From assembly GCF_018399035.1 (NCBI RefSeq), contig NZ_CP073760.1:2918001-2982000 (forward strand): a stretch of 64,000 nt of DNA. The letters run 5' to 3'. Both the position numbers and the translations under genes were made by a program. Numbering within the stretch: position 1 is the stretch's first letter; every line of letters begins with the position of its first letter. Of this stretch, positions 48,695 through 56,840 are shown piece after piece. The notes under the pieces were generated by a model. That model saw only the letters and a list, made by a program, of their open reading frames with translations. It made no database searches and was not told where the DNA came from. The stretch is from Thiocapsa sp. (GTDB taxonomy: Bacteria > Pseudomonadota > Gammaproteobacteria > Chromatiales > Chromatiaceae).

Positions 48695-50233
48695 TCAGGT
48701 TGCGAAGGGGACTGCGATGAAGAGGGGCCGCCCGTCCTTCACGACACGCAGGATCAGGCTGTCGCGCTTCTCCTCGGCGGCCGCTCGCACCGCGGTCACG
48801 ACCTGCTCCGGCGTGCTCACCGACTCCATCCCGACCATCGAGATGAGGCTGCCCGCCTCCACCCCGGCGCGATCGGCCGGACTGTCGGGCTCGACCTGCG
48901 ACACGAAGACGCCGGCGGCATCCGCGCCCAGTCCGCGCTCGGTACGCAGCTCGGGGGTCAGCGGCGACAGATAGAGCCCCAGACGGGGGCGGCCCGCCGC
49001 ATCGGCGTCCTCGCTCGGCGCCGCGGCGATCCGTTCCTCCTCGGGCATCCGGCCGATCGTCAACGTCAGGTCAAGTTCCCGACCGTCGCGCACCACGCGC
49101 AGGGTCATTTCGGTGCCGGCCTTGGTCTCGGCGACCAGCTTCGAAAGGTCCTTCGGCGTGCTCAACGGTTGACCCGACGCGCTCAGGATGACATCGCCGG
49201 TTCGTAGATCGGACGCGGCGGCGGGAGCACCGGGCACGAGATCAGCGATCAAGACCCCGGTCGCCTGCTCGAGCCCGAGCCCGGCGGCCAACTCCTCGGT
49301 CACCGGCTGGATCTGCACGCCCAGCCAGCCGCGCTCCACGCGCCCGTTCTCGCGAAGGTCGGCCACCACACGCTCGACGGTCTCGGCCGGGATGGCGAAG
49401 CCGATCCCGACATTCCCGCCGCTCGGGGAGAAGATGGCGGTGTTCACACCGATCACCCGGCCCTCGATATCGAACAGCGGTCCACCCGAGTTGCCGCGAT
49501 TGATCGGTGCGTCGATCTGCAGATAGTCGTCGTAAGGACCCGAGTTGATGTCGCGTCCCCGAGCGGAAATGATCCCGGCATTCACCGAGCCGCCGAGACC
49601 GAAGGGGTTGCCGACCGCGAGCACCCAATCGCCGACGCGGGCCTTGCTCGAATCACCCAGCTCGACGGCGACCAGCGGGCGATCGACGTCGATCTTGAGC
49701 ACGGCGAGGTCCGTCTTGGGATCGACACCGACCACGCGCGCCACATGGCTGGTGCCGTCGTTCAGGACGACCGTCACCTCTCCCGCACCTTCGATTACAT
49801 GATGGTTGGTGACGATATGACCGTCGCTGTCCACGACGAAGCCGGAGCCCTGCCCCGTCGCCTGGCGCGGCATCGACCGCCCCGGCTGCTCGAAGAAACG
49901 ACGGAAGGATTCGGGAACGGCGGCGTCCGGCGGAAGCGCCGGGTGGCCGCGCAAACCCATGGGTTGCACGCTCTCGGCCTTGACCGACACGTTGACCACT
50001 GCGGGGGTGACCCGCTCGGCCACGTCCGCGAAGCCGGGAAACGCCGCGGACGCAACGCGCGCATCCACGGCGATCGGTTGATCCGCCGCGACGGCAGCGC
50101 GGCCGTTCCAATAGACGGCACCGGATGCGAGGGCAAGGGCCAAGGTCGCACTGACGAGTGCCGGGCGACGCAAGTGCAGCGACGGGGCCACGGCGATCGA
50201 ACGAGTCGGGGGCGTGATTCGGCGTTGTGACAC
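48695..50233 (-). CDS. DegP/DegQ-family periplasmic serine protease (Do type)
   Basis: A 512-residue HtrA protease/chaperone. An N-terminal membrane or signal segment ([16 protein letters not shown]) is followed by the trypsin-like domain with catalytic His in VTNHHVI, Asp in KTDLAVLKI and Ser in NRGNSGGPL. Two PDZ domains follow ([35 protein letters not shown]). The GTG start at 50231-50233 has GGAG 6 nt upstream. Likely part of envelope quality control; no adjacent rse genes are seen. Confidence 0.93.
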   Translation of the reverse strand: MSQRRITPPTRSIAVAPSLHLRRPALVSATLALALASGAVYWNGRAAVAADQPIAVDARVASAAFPGFADVAERVTPAVVNVSVKAESVQPMGLRGHPALPPDAAVPESFRRFFEQPGRSMPRQATGQGSGFVVDSDGHIVTNHHVIEGAGEVTVVLNDGTSHVARVVGVDPKTDLAVLKIDVDRPLVAVELGDSSKARVGDWVLAVGNPFGLGGSVNAGIISARGRDINSGPYDDYLQIDAPINRGNSGGPLFDIEGRVIGVNTAIFSPSGGNVGIGFAIPAETVERVVADLRENGRVERGWLGVQIQPVTEELAAGLGLEQATGVLIADLVPGAPAAASDLRTGDVILSASGQPLSTPKDLSKLVAETKAGTEMTLRVVRDGRELDLTLTIGRMPEEERIAAAPSEDADAAGRPRLGLYLSPLTPELRTERGLGADAAGVFVSQVEPDSPADRAGVEAGSLISMVGMESVSTPEQVVTAVRAAAEEKRDSLILRVVKDGRPLFIAVPFAT

Positions 50234-50366
50234 GGTATTCTCCTGACCAAGATCCGGTCGACATCGCCATCGAGACGGATGCGCACCGGTACGTTGCTGA
50301 ACAGACCGGGAGTATCCGGGCGTCGCCATTGCCCGAGGATGTCCGATGTCTTAATTCTTGTTCATC

Positions 50367-50599
50367 TAAACCGCGTCCAGAGCGAGATGCTCACTTTCGA
50401 GCGAGCTAAACCGCGTCCAGAGCGACATGCGTCATTTTCATTTTGCGTTTAGCTTCGGAGATGTCCTCGATCTCGGTGAGACGCGGTTTAAAATTTTATA
50501 TTTTTTAATACTTTAAGCCGCGCCGGCTCCAGCGGTTCTGAAATCCGCCGAGGCCGAGCCCATCCTTAAACATTGCATACCGCGCTGGGCGCGGTTTAA
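50367..50599. repeat. Mosaic TAAACCGCG repeat, copy 2
   Basis: A truncated type I piece (50367-50406), a complete type III module (50407-50490, containing CTTCGGAGATGTCCTCGATC), an AT-rich spacer and a type II module (about 50511-50599). It lies in the 586-bp interval between the protease gene and the gene at 50820. The rest of that interval shows no supported gene. Confidence 0.85.
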
Positions 50600-50819
50600 G
50601 CACCGTCTTCGGGGCTCCGTCCTCCGGGTGCTTGCGGGAGGCGCGCGTACGGGGTACCGTGCGGGCGCCGTCTGCACTGCTTCGGTGTTGGTCGCAGCTC
50701 GGCGGGAATCCGAAAAACCGTACCTTCGCGCAAGCACCATTCACTGGTATAAGCAGGCGGGTCGCGGGCTCCGACAACAGGATCCGAGTCGATCCGACGG
50801 CACAACAGGAGAGCGCATC

Positions 50820-51395
50820 ATGACTGGAAAACCAATGGCCTTGACCTTGGCTTTCGCACTTGCAGGCGGGATCATCGTCGTGTCTTCGACAGCGCAGGCG
50901 GACGTGACCGTCATTCCGGTGACGGGCTCCGAGGTCACCTCGGAGATCAGCGGGATCGTCGAGATCGTCAACGTCGAGCGACGCATGCTCACGATCAAGA
51001 CCCCGGATGGTCGGTTCCACGTCATCCATGCGCCGGAGCAGGTCGGGCGTCTCGACGAGATCAAGATCGGCAACAGACTCACCATCACCGAGACCGATGC
51101 GGTCCTTATCGATCTGGTCAAGGGGTCCGACGAGGCCGCTGTCGGGACGACTCAAGAGACGGTCGTCGACCGCGAGCGCGGGGTTAAGCCGGCGGGCACC
51201 ATCACCGACACCATGACCCTGTATGGTCGGATCGCTGCAGTCGATACGGCCAACCGTAAGGTCAGCGTCCAAGGCGCGCAGGAGACGGTCGACTTCACCG
51301 TCAACGACCCGGCACTCCTCGCCGAGCTTGCGGTGGGCGACGGCGTGGTCGCGACCTTCATCCGATCGGTCAAAGGCAAGGTCGAGGTTCGCTAA
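50820..51395 (+). CDS. Secreted hypothetical protein with two related beta domains
   Basis: 191 residues with a signal peptide (MALTLAFALAGGIIVVSSTAQA, read in part, cleavage after AQA). The mature part has two similar halves: SGIVEIVNVERRMLTIKTPDG...GNRLTI and YGRIAAVDTANRKVSVQG...GDGVVATF. Each resembles a small OB- or DUF-type beta barrel. The ATG at 50820 is the natural start; upstream residues in frame come from the repeat and intergenic DNA. It is flanked on both sides by mosaic repeat copies. Periplasmic, function unknown. Confidence 0.75.
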   Translation: MTGKPMALTLAFALAGGIIVVSSTAQADVTVIPVTGSEVTSEISGIVEIVNVERRMLTIKTPDGRFHVIHAPEQVGRLDEIKIGNRLTITETDAVLIDLVKGSDEAAVGTTQETVVDRERGVKPAGTITDTMTLYGRIAAVDTANRKVSVQGAQETVDFTVNDPALLAELAVGDGVVATFIRSVKGKVEVR

Positions 51396-51511
51396 GTACT
51401 GGTTTTCATAGCGTACATCGGCTCGGAGCAGCACCGACAGCATCGGCGTTGCCCGAGCAGCCGGTCGACTCGAAGCAAATCCGCTCGGTGCAGCCGGCAT
51501 CCGAATCGATG

Positions 51512-51707
51512 TAAACCGCGTCCAGAGCGAGATGCTCACTTTCGAGTGAGTTCGAAGTTTAGTGAATCCACGACCCTTAGCGGGGGACGCGGTTTATAAA
51601 TTTTATATTTTTTAATACTTTAAACCGCGCCGGCTCCAGCGGCTCTGAAATCCGCCGGGGCCGATCCCATCCAAAAACATCGCATACCGCACTGGGCGCG
51701 GTTTAAA
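51512..51707. repeat. Mosaic TAAACCGCG repeat, copy 3
   Basis: Type I module (51512 to about 51597), AT-rich spacer, type II module (about 51620-51707). It is the reverse-complement arrangement of copy 1 and highly similar to it. It fills most of the interval 51396-51735. Confidence 0.88.
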
Positions 51708-51735
51708 TCCTTCCCGAAAACGATTGGAGGTCGAT

Positions 51736-51921
51736 ATGGCAACGATCGAAGAAGTCGAGATGGGACGTTACGCCCAAGAGCTCGAAGACGATGTCCGCCA
51801 CTTGGTGCGCAAGTATTGCCGCATCATGGCCTGGGACATCCCCGACCTCGACGAGCAAGCTGCGCGTCGGCTCATCCTGGCGGCACTGCGCGCATCCGTC
51901 ACCCGGGTCGAATCCGAGTAA
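51736..51921 (+). CDS. Small hypothetical protein
   Basis: 61 residues, helical and acidic (ATIEEVEMGRYAQELEDDVRH), with a single cysteine in VRKYCRIMAWDIPDLDE. A perfect GGAGG lies 6 nt before the ATG. The next gene starts 12 bp downstream, so both may share a transcript. No family recognised. Confidence 0.6.
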   Translation: MATIEEVEMGRYAQELEDDVRHLVRKYCRIMAWDIPDLDEQAARRLILAALRASVTRVESE

Positions 51922-51933
51922 CCGGGCATCGAC

Positions 51934-52314
51934 ATGTCCAACGGCGTCGCCGCCGTCGCGGCTCGCCGACGCGATCGGGGATGCGGGAAACCGCCGGCAG
52001 GCCGACTCGGGGCGCTTTCCGTCACACTCGGCGCTGTGATCTGCATGCTTGCGGTGACCGGCTGTCAATCCACGGCGTCGAGCCCGCGCCGGGATGCCTG
52101 CACCTTCGCCCCCGGCATGACGACGGATGACTTGGCGCGTTGCGGCTGCGTCGCCGGAAACTCGCGCGGCGACGGCTCCGTCATGCTGATGTCGGAGGAG
52201 GCGCTCAACAACACCCGCACCGTTGCGATCATCAACTATATGTGTCCGCTCGGCGCGGCCGGTGTCGCGAGGGTCACCGTCATGAACGGCATCGCCACGA
52301 CCGTCTACGAGTAG
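51934..52314 (+). CDS. Small cysteine-rich putative lipoprotein
   Basis: 126 residues. A positively charged start is followed by a hydrophobic stretch and a lipobox-like LAVTGC at about residues 39-44, so lipid attachment is likely. The mature part contains DACTFAPGMTTDDLARCGCVAG and several further cysteines. No family recognised. It lies in a plus-strand run with the gene before it and the adenylating enzyme after it. Confidence 0.65.
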   Translation: MSNGVAAVAARRRDRGCGKPPAGRLGALSVTLGAVICMLAVTGCQSTASSPRRDACTFAPGMTTDDLARCGCVAGNSRGDGSVMLMSEEALNNTRTVAIINYMCPLGAAGVARVTVMNGIATTVYE

Positions 52315-52343
52315 ACGAGACTCTACCGAGCGGGGCGAATGCG

Positions 52344-53786
52344 ATGAGAGCACTGGACAAGCTCGTGCGGCGATGGCAGCTCAAGGCGATGGAGCACATC
52401 GATACGGCGGCGCTCGTACGGACCGGCAATCGACGTCTCCTCGAGCGGTTTCAACGTGTGGCGCGCGACGTGCCGGCCTACGCAGCCCTTCTGAAGACGC
52501 GCGGCATCCTTGCCGAGAAGATCCGCACGCCAACCGATTTCCAGGCACTGTGCCCGATTCTCGACAAGCAGGACGTTTTCGGCAGTGTTCCGATCGAGCA
52601 ACTGTGCGTCGGCGGAAGGCTCGGGCCGTTGGCGGGTGTCCTGACGAGCTCGGGACAGGGCGGACGATTCGCATTCGGCCTCTCCACGCATCGGCAAAAC
52701 AAGCGTGCGGCCAAGGCGATCGAGCTGGCGATGGAATACGCCTTCGGGACCGACCGCTGCCGCACCCTCCTGATCAATGCGCTCCCGATGGGCGTACGCT
52801 TTTCCTGCTCGACCGTCACGGTCGCCGAGACCAGCGTGCGCGAGGATATGGTGTGCGCCTTGGTCGAGCAGTTTTCTCCAAGTTATGACCAGACCGTCCT
52901 AGTCACCGACCCGCTCTTCTGCAAACGTATCCTGGATTACAGCCGTGCGACGGGGCTTGAGTGGGAGCGATTCAAGATCCACGTCATCCTCGGCGAGGAA
53001 ACCTTCGGTGAAGCATTCCGCCACTATGTCGCGAGCCGACTCGGGCAAGATCCGGAACGCTGGACGCGCGGGTTCGTCGGCTCCTCGATGGGCGTGGGCG
53101 AGCTCGGCCTCAATCTTTTTTTCGAGACCCGGGAGACGGTCCGGATTCGGCAACTAGCGTATCGCCGACGCGATGTCCTGAGCCCTGCGCTCGGCGATTG
53201 GCCGGGCCGAGTCCCGCCGCTGGTCTTCGTTTACAATCCGATGCGCATCTTCGTCGAGATCATCGAGCCCGATATGAACGGTTTCGGTGCCTTAGCCCTA
53301 TCGACGCTCGACCCCTCGTTGATGCTTCCGCTCATCCGTTACCGCACGGGTGATCGCGCCAGGCTGGTGAGCAACGCGGAGATCGCCCACGCCCTGCAGC
53401 GCGCAGGCGAGAAGGGCATCGCGATCCCGAAGCTGCCCATGATCGCGGTGGCGGGCCGGGAAAAGGATGTCCTACCCGACGGGCGCACCCTTCTCGATAT
53501 CAAGGACGCGCTCTACGCGCGGACGGACCTTGCGGACGGGCTCAGCGGGGCTTTTCGGGTCGAGACGCAGGGCAGCGGCTTATGCCTGCACCTTCAAATG
53601 CGCGAGGGCGCGAAGGGCCGCCAAAACAACATCGCCGAAGGCATCGCGGCATGCATCCCTCACCCGGCATCCGGTCCGCCCGACCGGATCGAGCTTTGGA
53701 CCTACGACGCATTCCCCTTCGGTCGGTGCCTCGACTACGAACGGAAATTCAACTACTACACGGGGGCTAGTCTGCACCCGGACTAG
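52344..53786 (+). CDS. PaaK/CapK-like adenylate-forming enzyme
   Basis: A 480-residue protein resembling phenylacetate-CoA ligase and CapK-type proteins. Recognisable parts are SSGQGGRFAFG in place of the usual Ser/Thr/Gly loop, LGEETFGEAFR, RYRTGDRARL and REKDVLPDGRTLLDIKDAL. The ATG at 52344 was chosen; upstream residues in frame are shadows of the lipoprotein gene. It converges with the exosortase-type acyltransferase gene (7 bp between stops). CapK-like enzymes are common in exopolysaccharide/exosortase loci, but the substrate here is unknown. Confidence 0.75.
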   Translation: MRALDKLVRRWQLKAMEHIDTAALVRTGNRRLLERFQRVARDVPAYAALLKTRGILAEKIRTPTDFQALCPILDKQDVFGSVPIEQLCVGGRLGPLAGVLTSSGQGGRFAFGLSTHRQNKRAAKAIELAMEYAFGTDRCRTLLINALPMGVRFSCSTVTVAETSVREDMVCALVEQFSPSYDQTVLVTDPLFCKRILDYSRATGLEWERFKIHVILGEETFGEAFRHYVASRLGQDPERWTRGFVGSSMGVGELGLNLFFETRETVRIRQLAYRRRDVLSPALGDWPGRVPPLVFVYNPMRIFVEIIEPDMNGFGALALSTLDPSLMLPLIRYRTGDRARLVSNAEIAHALQRAGEKGIAIPKLPMIAVAGREKDVLPDGRTLLDIKDALYARTDLADGLSGAFRVETQGSGLCLHLQMREGAKGRQNNIAEGIAACIPHPASGPPDRIELWTYDAFPFGRCLDYERKFNYYTGASLHPD

Positions 53787-53793
53787 TCGAGTC

Positions 53794-54618
53794 CTAAGCC
53801 GCAGAGCACGCCGACTGCCAATCACCGTCGCCGCGAGTCAGACAAGGCGGCACCAGCGCCGGCTCGAGACCCTCGGCCATGTAGGCGAGAGTCCCGGGCG
53901 ACACACGGTACAGCCCTTCTTCGAGCGCTTCAATACTCGCAACATAGGGGCGGACGGGACCGTAGTAATCCACCTCGGGGCCGGCCGGGGTATATGTGAA
54001 TCCCATTCGCTTGAGCAGCACGTATAGACTTCGCTCCATCGCGAGCACCCAATGTGTAATACCGCGCCGCTTGCTGTGCTGATACAGCAGACGACAGATC
54101 CCCATGAGGATCTCCGGTGTATTGCGCGGCGGCGCAAAGGCGATGACTTCGGCCTCATCCGCCGGCGCAGGATTCTCGCGCGGCGGCCCCCCGTACAAGG
54201 TGTCACCCTCTCGCCTGCGGAAGGATTTCGCGATCGCAAGGCGAGATACCTCGGCGAAGTCGGGCAATGCCGAGTGGAAAGGGTCGTTCAGAAACGCGTA
54301 CTCCTCCGTGAAGACGCAATGCCGCGTCGCCGGGAAGCCAAGCGGCGAACTCATCACCAAGCGCGCCGTGCCCGCAGGATGGCCGGCCCGATGCGTCGCA
54401 AGGATGTGCAGAGAGTGCGCGTCGTACTCGTCCGACTCCAACTCGTCCGGATGTTCTTCTTCAGCCAGGAACCCGCGCTCGACGCAGTAGACCTGATAGC
54501 GAATTGAATACACGGTTTCCAGCTCGGACGCATCCGTGACGCAGCTGAACCGAAAGTAGGGGTCTTGGCCGTGAGCCCCCCCCGGATGACGCGCTGACTC
54601 CGACGCATTCAAGCTCAT
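53794..54618 (-). CDS. PEP-CTERM/exosortase system-associated acyltransferase
   Basis: A 274-residue GNAT-fold protein resembling acyl-homoserine-lactone synthases. It has FRFSCVTDASELETVYSIRYQVYCVERGF at its start (read in parts), SLHILATHRAGHPAGTARLV and PDFAEVSRLAIAKSFRRRE. A C-terminal half with HWVLAMERSLYVLLKRMGFTY follows, matching the family found in exosortase loci. No exosortase, PEP-CTERM protein or LuxR receptor is in the window. The ATG at 54616-54618 has a G-rich Shine-Dalgarno. Product unknown. Confidence 0.82.
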   Translation of the reverse strand: MSLNASESARHPGGAHGQDPYFRFSCVTDASELETVYSIRYQVYCVERGFLAEEEHPDELESDEYDAHSLHILATHRAGHPAGTARLVMSSPLGFPATRHCVFTEEYAFLNDPFHSALPDFAEVSRLAIAKSFRRREGDTLYGGPPRENPAPADEAEVIAFAPPRNTPEILMGICRLLYQHSKRRGITHWVLAMERSLYVLLKRMGFTYTPAGPEVDYYGPVRPYVASIEALEEGLYRVSPGTLAYMAEGLEPALVPPCLTRGDGDWQSACSAA

Positions 54619-55196
54619 GCAACCCCCCGGTGACATTATCGAACCACGCGACCAAAGGCCCCGAGCAAGCAAAACAGAAAGCGAGAGTGCGCTTAAGCAT
54701 CTCGTAGCGGTTTCGCCGACACGCGTTCTACCTACCCCCGACGTCAGCCTCGTCCATCGAAGGAGGCTATCACAACAACAACATGTCGCGTAATCCCGGG
54801 GATTGAGGATCCGCTGCACCCGCCATCTTCGGCACCGACGCGACATGCAGCGCTTTGCGCACTAGCGCAACCCTTGTGTCTACGCACCCGCACCGACTAG
54901 ACTTGGAGCATCGCCTTATCTCCCCAAGCCCGGTCGCGACTCGCGCTACCGCGCTCGATCATGACGAGAGTTGCGACTTGCAGACGCCCGGAAAAAACGA
55001 TCCACTTCCGCACTCCTTAGAACGGGAGAGGGGTGATGCATCGATGCTGGTTTACAAGGCGGCCTGCCCGCAACCGCTTGGGCTGCGACCGTCTTCGATA
55101 CTGTACACCGGCGCATGTAGAAGGATCTCGGCACGGGGCCTCGAGTCTTAGCGCACCCGTGATGGATGAGTCGATTCAGGACTTCTGGAACACGCT
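54619..55196. other. Intergenic region between divergent genes
   Basis: 578 bp between the acyltransferase start and the next plus-strand gene. It presumably holds promoters for both. The only structure I see is TTGCGC-ACTA-GCGCAA at 54855-54870, a possible operator. Short frames here lack natural composition. Confidence 0.45.
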
Positions 55197-55634
55197 TTGA
55201 TCTCCCGACGGTCTGTGCGCAACATCATCAAGAGCTCGGTCGGTGCGGCCTTGTGCTGCGTATCGCTGCACGCTTGGCCGCAAGACTTGATCGCTCACCG
55301 AGACGCGGATGTCGAGACCTTGACCCGCAACGAGGCACGTCTTTTCTTCACGATGCGCCTCAAGAACTGGCCCAACGGAACGTTGGTCAAGGTTTTCGTG
55401 CTCCCCGACAACAACGCTCTTCACAATCGCTTCTCCAACGAAGTCCTCGGACTCTACCCTTACCAACTTCGCCGCGTTTGGGACCGACAGATCTTCTCCG
55501 GGACAGGGCAGGCACCGACAACCGTATCGAGCGAGCAGGAAATGCTCGACCGCGTCGCCACCACGCCGGGAGCGATCGGCTATGCAGACGGGCCGATCGA
55601 GAATCCAAGCATTCGCCTGCTGGAGGTGCGTTGA
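55197..55634 (+). CDS. PstS-like small periplasmic binding protein
   Basis: 145 residues with a signal peptide (GAALCCVSLHAWPQ). The single-domain fold recalls the phosphate-binding PstS superfamily: LTRNEARLFFTMRLKNWPNG, VFVLPDNNALHNRFSNEVLG and TTPGAIGYADGPIE are typical of this short clade. A TTG at 55197 is taken as start; a GTG at 55215 is possible. It is the first gene of an operon with a porin-like protein (1 bp later) and a GGDEF/EAL protein, suggesting it senses a periplasmic ligand for c-di-GMP control. Confidence 0.75.
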   Translation: MISRRSVRNIIKSSVGAALCCVSLHAWPQDLIAHRDADVETLTRNEARLFFTMRLKNWPNGTLVKVFVLPDNNALHNRFSNEVLGLYPYQLRRVWDRQIFSGTGQAPTTVSSEQEMLDRVATTPGAIGYADGPIENPSIRLLEVR

Positions 55635-55635
55635 G

Positions 55636-56829
55636 ATGCGTACCCGGCTCTCTATCGCGGTCATGCTGGCATGGATGACTCCGAGCGCGGCTCCTGCCCT
55701 TGAGTTTGTCGAAGGGAAACTGCAGGTCCACGGCTTCGCCAGCCAGGCCGTCCTCAAGTCGACCGACAACGCCTATTACGGCAATAGCCCCGGCACCTCG
55801 TTCGACTTCACCGAGATCGGACTGAATGCCTCCTACCAAAGCACGCCGAATCTGCTGTTTTCGGGGCAACTCCTCGTTCGACGCGCGGGAGAAATGTATG
55901 ACGGCACCCCGTCTCTGGACTATGGTTTAGTCGATTTTACGCCCATCTCCGATGCCGAGCGTCGCCTTGGGGTGCGCCTCGGACGCATCAAAAATCCGTT
56001 CGGACTCTACAACGAGACCCGCGACGTTCCCTTCACACGCCCAAGCATCTTTCTCCCGCAGGTCATCTACTACGACAAGGTTCGCAACGCCTTGCTGTCG
56101 TATGACGGGATCATGTTCTACGGCGATCGCTATCTCGACCAGGGCAATCTCTCCCTGAACCTCGGCGTCGGGCAGTCCGTCATCGACAACAACGTCGAAT
56201 GGGCCTATCTCGGCGGCGACTTCGAGGGCGATCTCCGAGCGGAAGGCATCAACTGGGGGATCGGAAGCCTATGGTTTTCAACCCCGGCCGACGAGGTAAA
56301 GCTGGGACTCAGCGCCATCTTGACGGAAATGAATTTCAACGCAGCCCCGGACTCGATCTTGACCTCCGGCACGATCGATGTCTACGACTGGGTCGCGTCG
56401 TTCCAGTTCAACTCCGAGGACTGGACTGTTTCCGCCGAGTACTCGCGAGCACCGACACACTGGAACGATTTGGGCCCCTATTTCCCCTTCGAAGATCAGG
56501 TGATGGAAGGGTATTATCTTCAGGGTGCCTACCGACTGCGCCCGAACCTCGAGATCATGACACGTTACGAAGAAGGCTTTGCGAACCGCAAAGATCGCGA
56601 CGGCCGGGATTTTTCCGACCTCACCGGGGGAAGCACCCCGAGGTTCGATTTCTTCTCCAAGATCTGGACGACGGGTCTGCGCTGGGACATCAACCCGAAC
56701 ATCATGTTCCGCCTCGAATTCCAACGGCACGATGGAACCTATGCCTTGTCGATCCGCGAAAACCCGGAGTCGGGCGACCTCGTTCGTGAGTGGGATGTCT
56801 TCGCCGCGTCCATCTCCGTGCGTTTTTGA
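55636..56829 (+). CDS. Porin-like outer-membrane beta-barrel protein
   Basis: 397 residues with a signal peptide (cleavage near APALEF) and alternating amphipathic strands throughout, ending in the outer-membrane C-terminal phenylalanine (SISVRF). Strand patterns such as LQVHGFASQAVLKSTDNAYYG and RRLGVRLGRIKNPFGLYNETR resemble trimeric DcaP/phosphate-type porins. The ATG follows the previous stop by 1 bp. Probably supplies the ligand for the upstream binding protein. Confidence 0.8.
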   Translation: MRTRLSIAVMLAWMTPSAAPALEFVEGKLQVHGFASQAVLKSTDNAYYGNSPGTSFDFTEIGLNASYQSTPNLLFSGQLLVRRAGEMYDGTPSLDYGLVDFTPISDAERRLGVRLGRIKNPFGLYNETRDVPFTRPSIFLPQVIYYDKVRNALLSYDGIMFYGDRYLDQGNLSLNLGVGQSVIDNNVEWAYLGGDFEGDLRAEGINWGIGSLWFSTPADEVKLGLSAILTEMNFNAAPDSILTSGTIDVYDWVASFQFNSEDWTVSAEYSRAPTHWNDLGPYFPFEDQVMEGYYLQGAYRLRPNLEIMTRYEEGFANRKDRDGRDFSDLTGGSTPRFDFFSKIWTTGLRWDINPNIMFRLEFQRHDGTYALSIRENPESGDLVREWDVFAASISVRF

Positions 56830-56840
56830 GGCACCCCACG

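Noticed and set aside
50505-51539. 344-residue minus-strand frame over the secreted protein and repeat
   Set aside because: Antisense to a gene with a clear signal peptide; its end (RRGLKY) comes from the mosaic repeat, as do similar endings at copy 1. Such repeat-derived peptides are annotation artefacts.
54855-55151. 98-residue frame in the intergenic region
   Set aside because: Composition is not protein-like, with no ribosome-binding site or homology.
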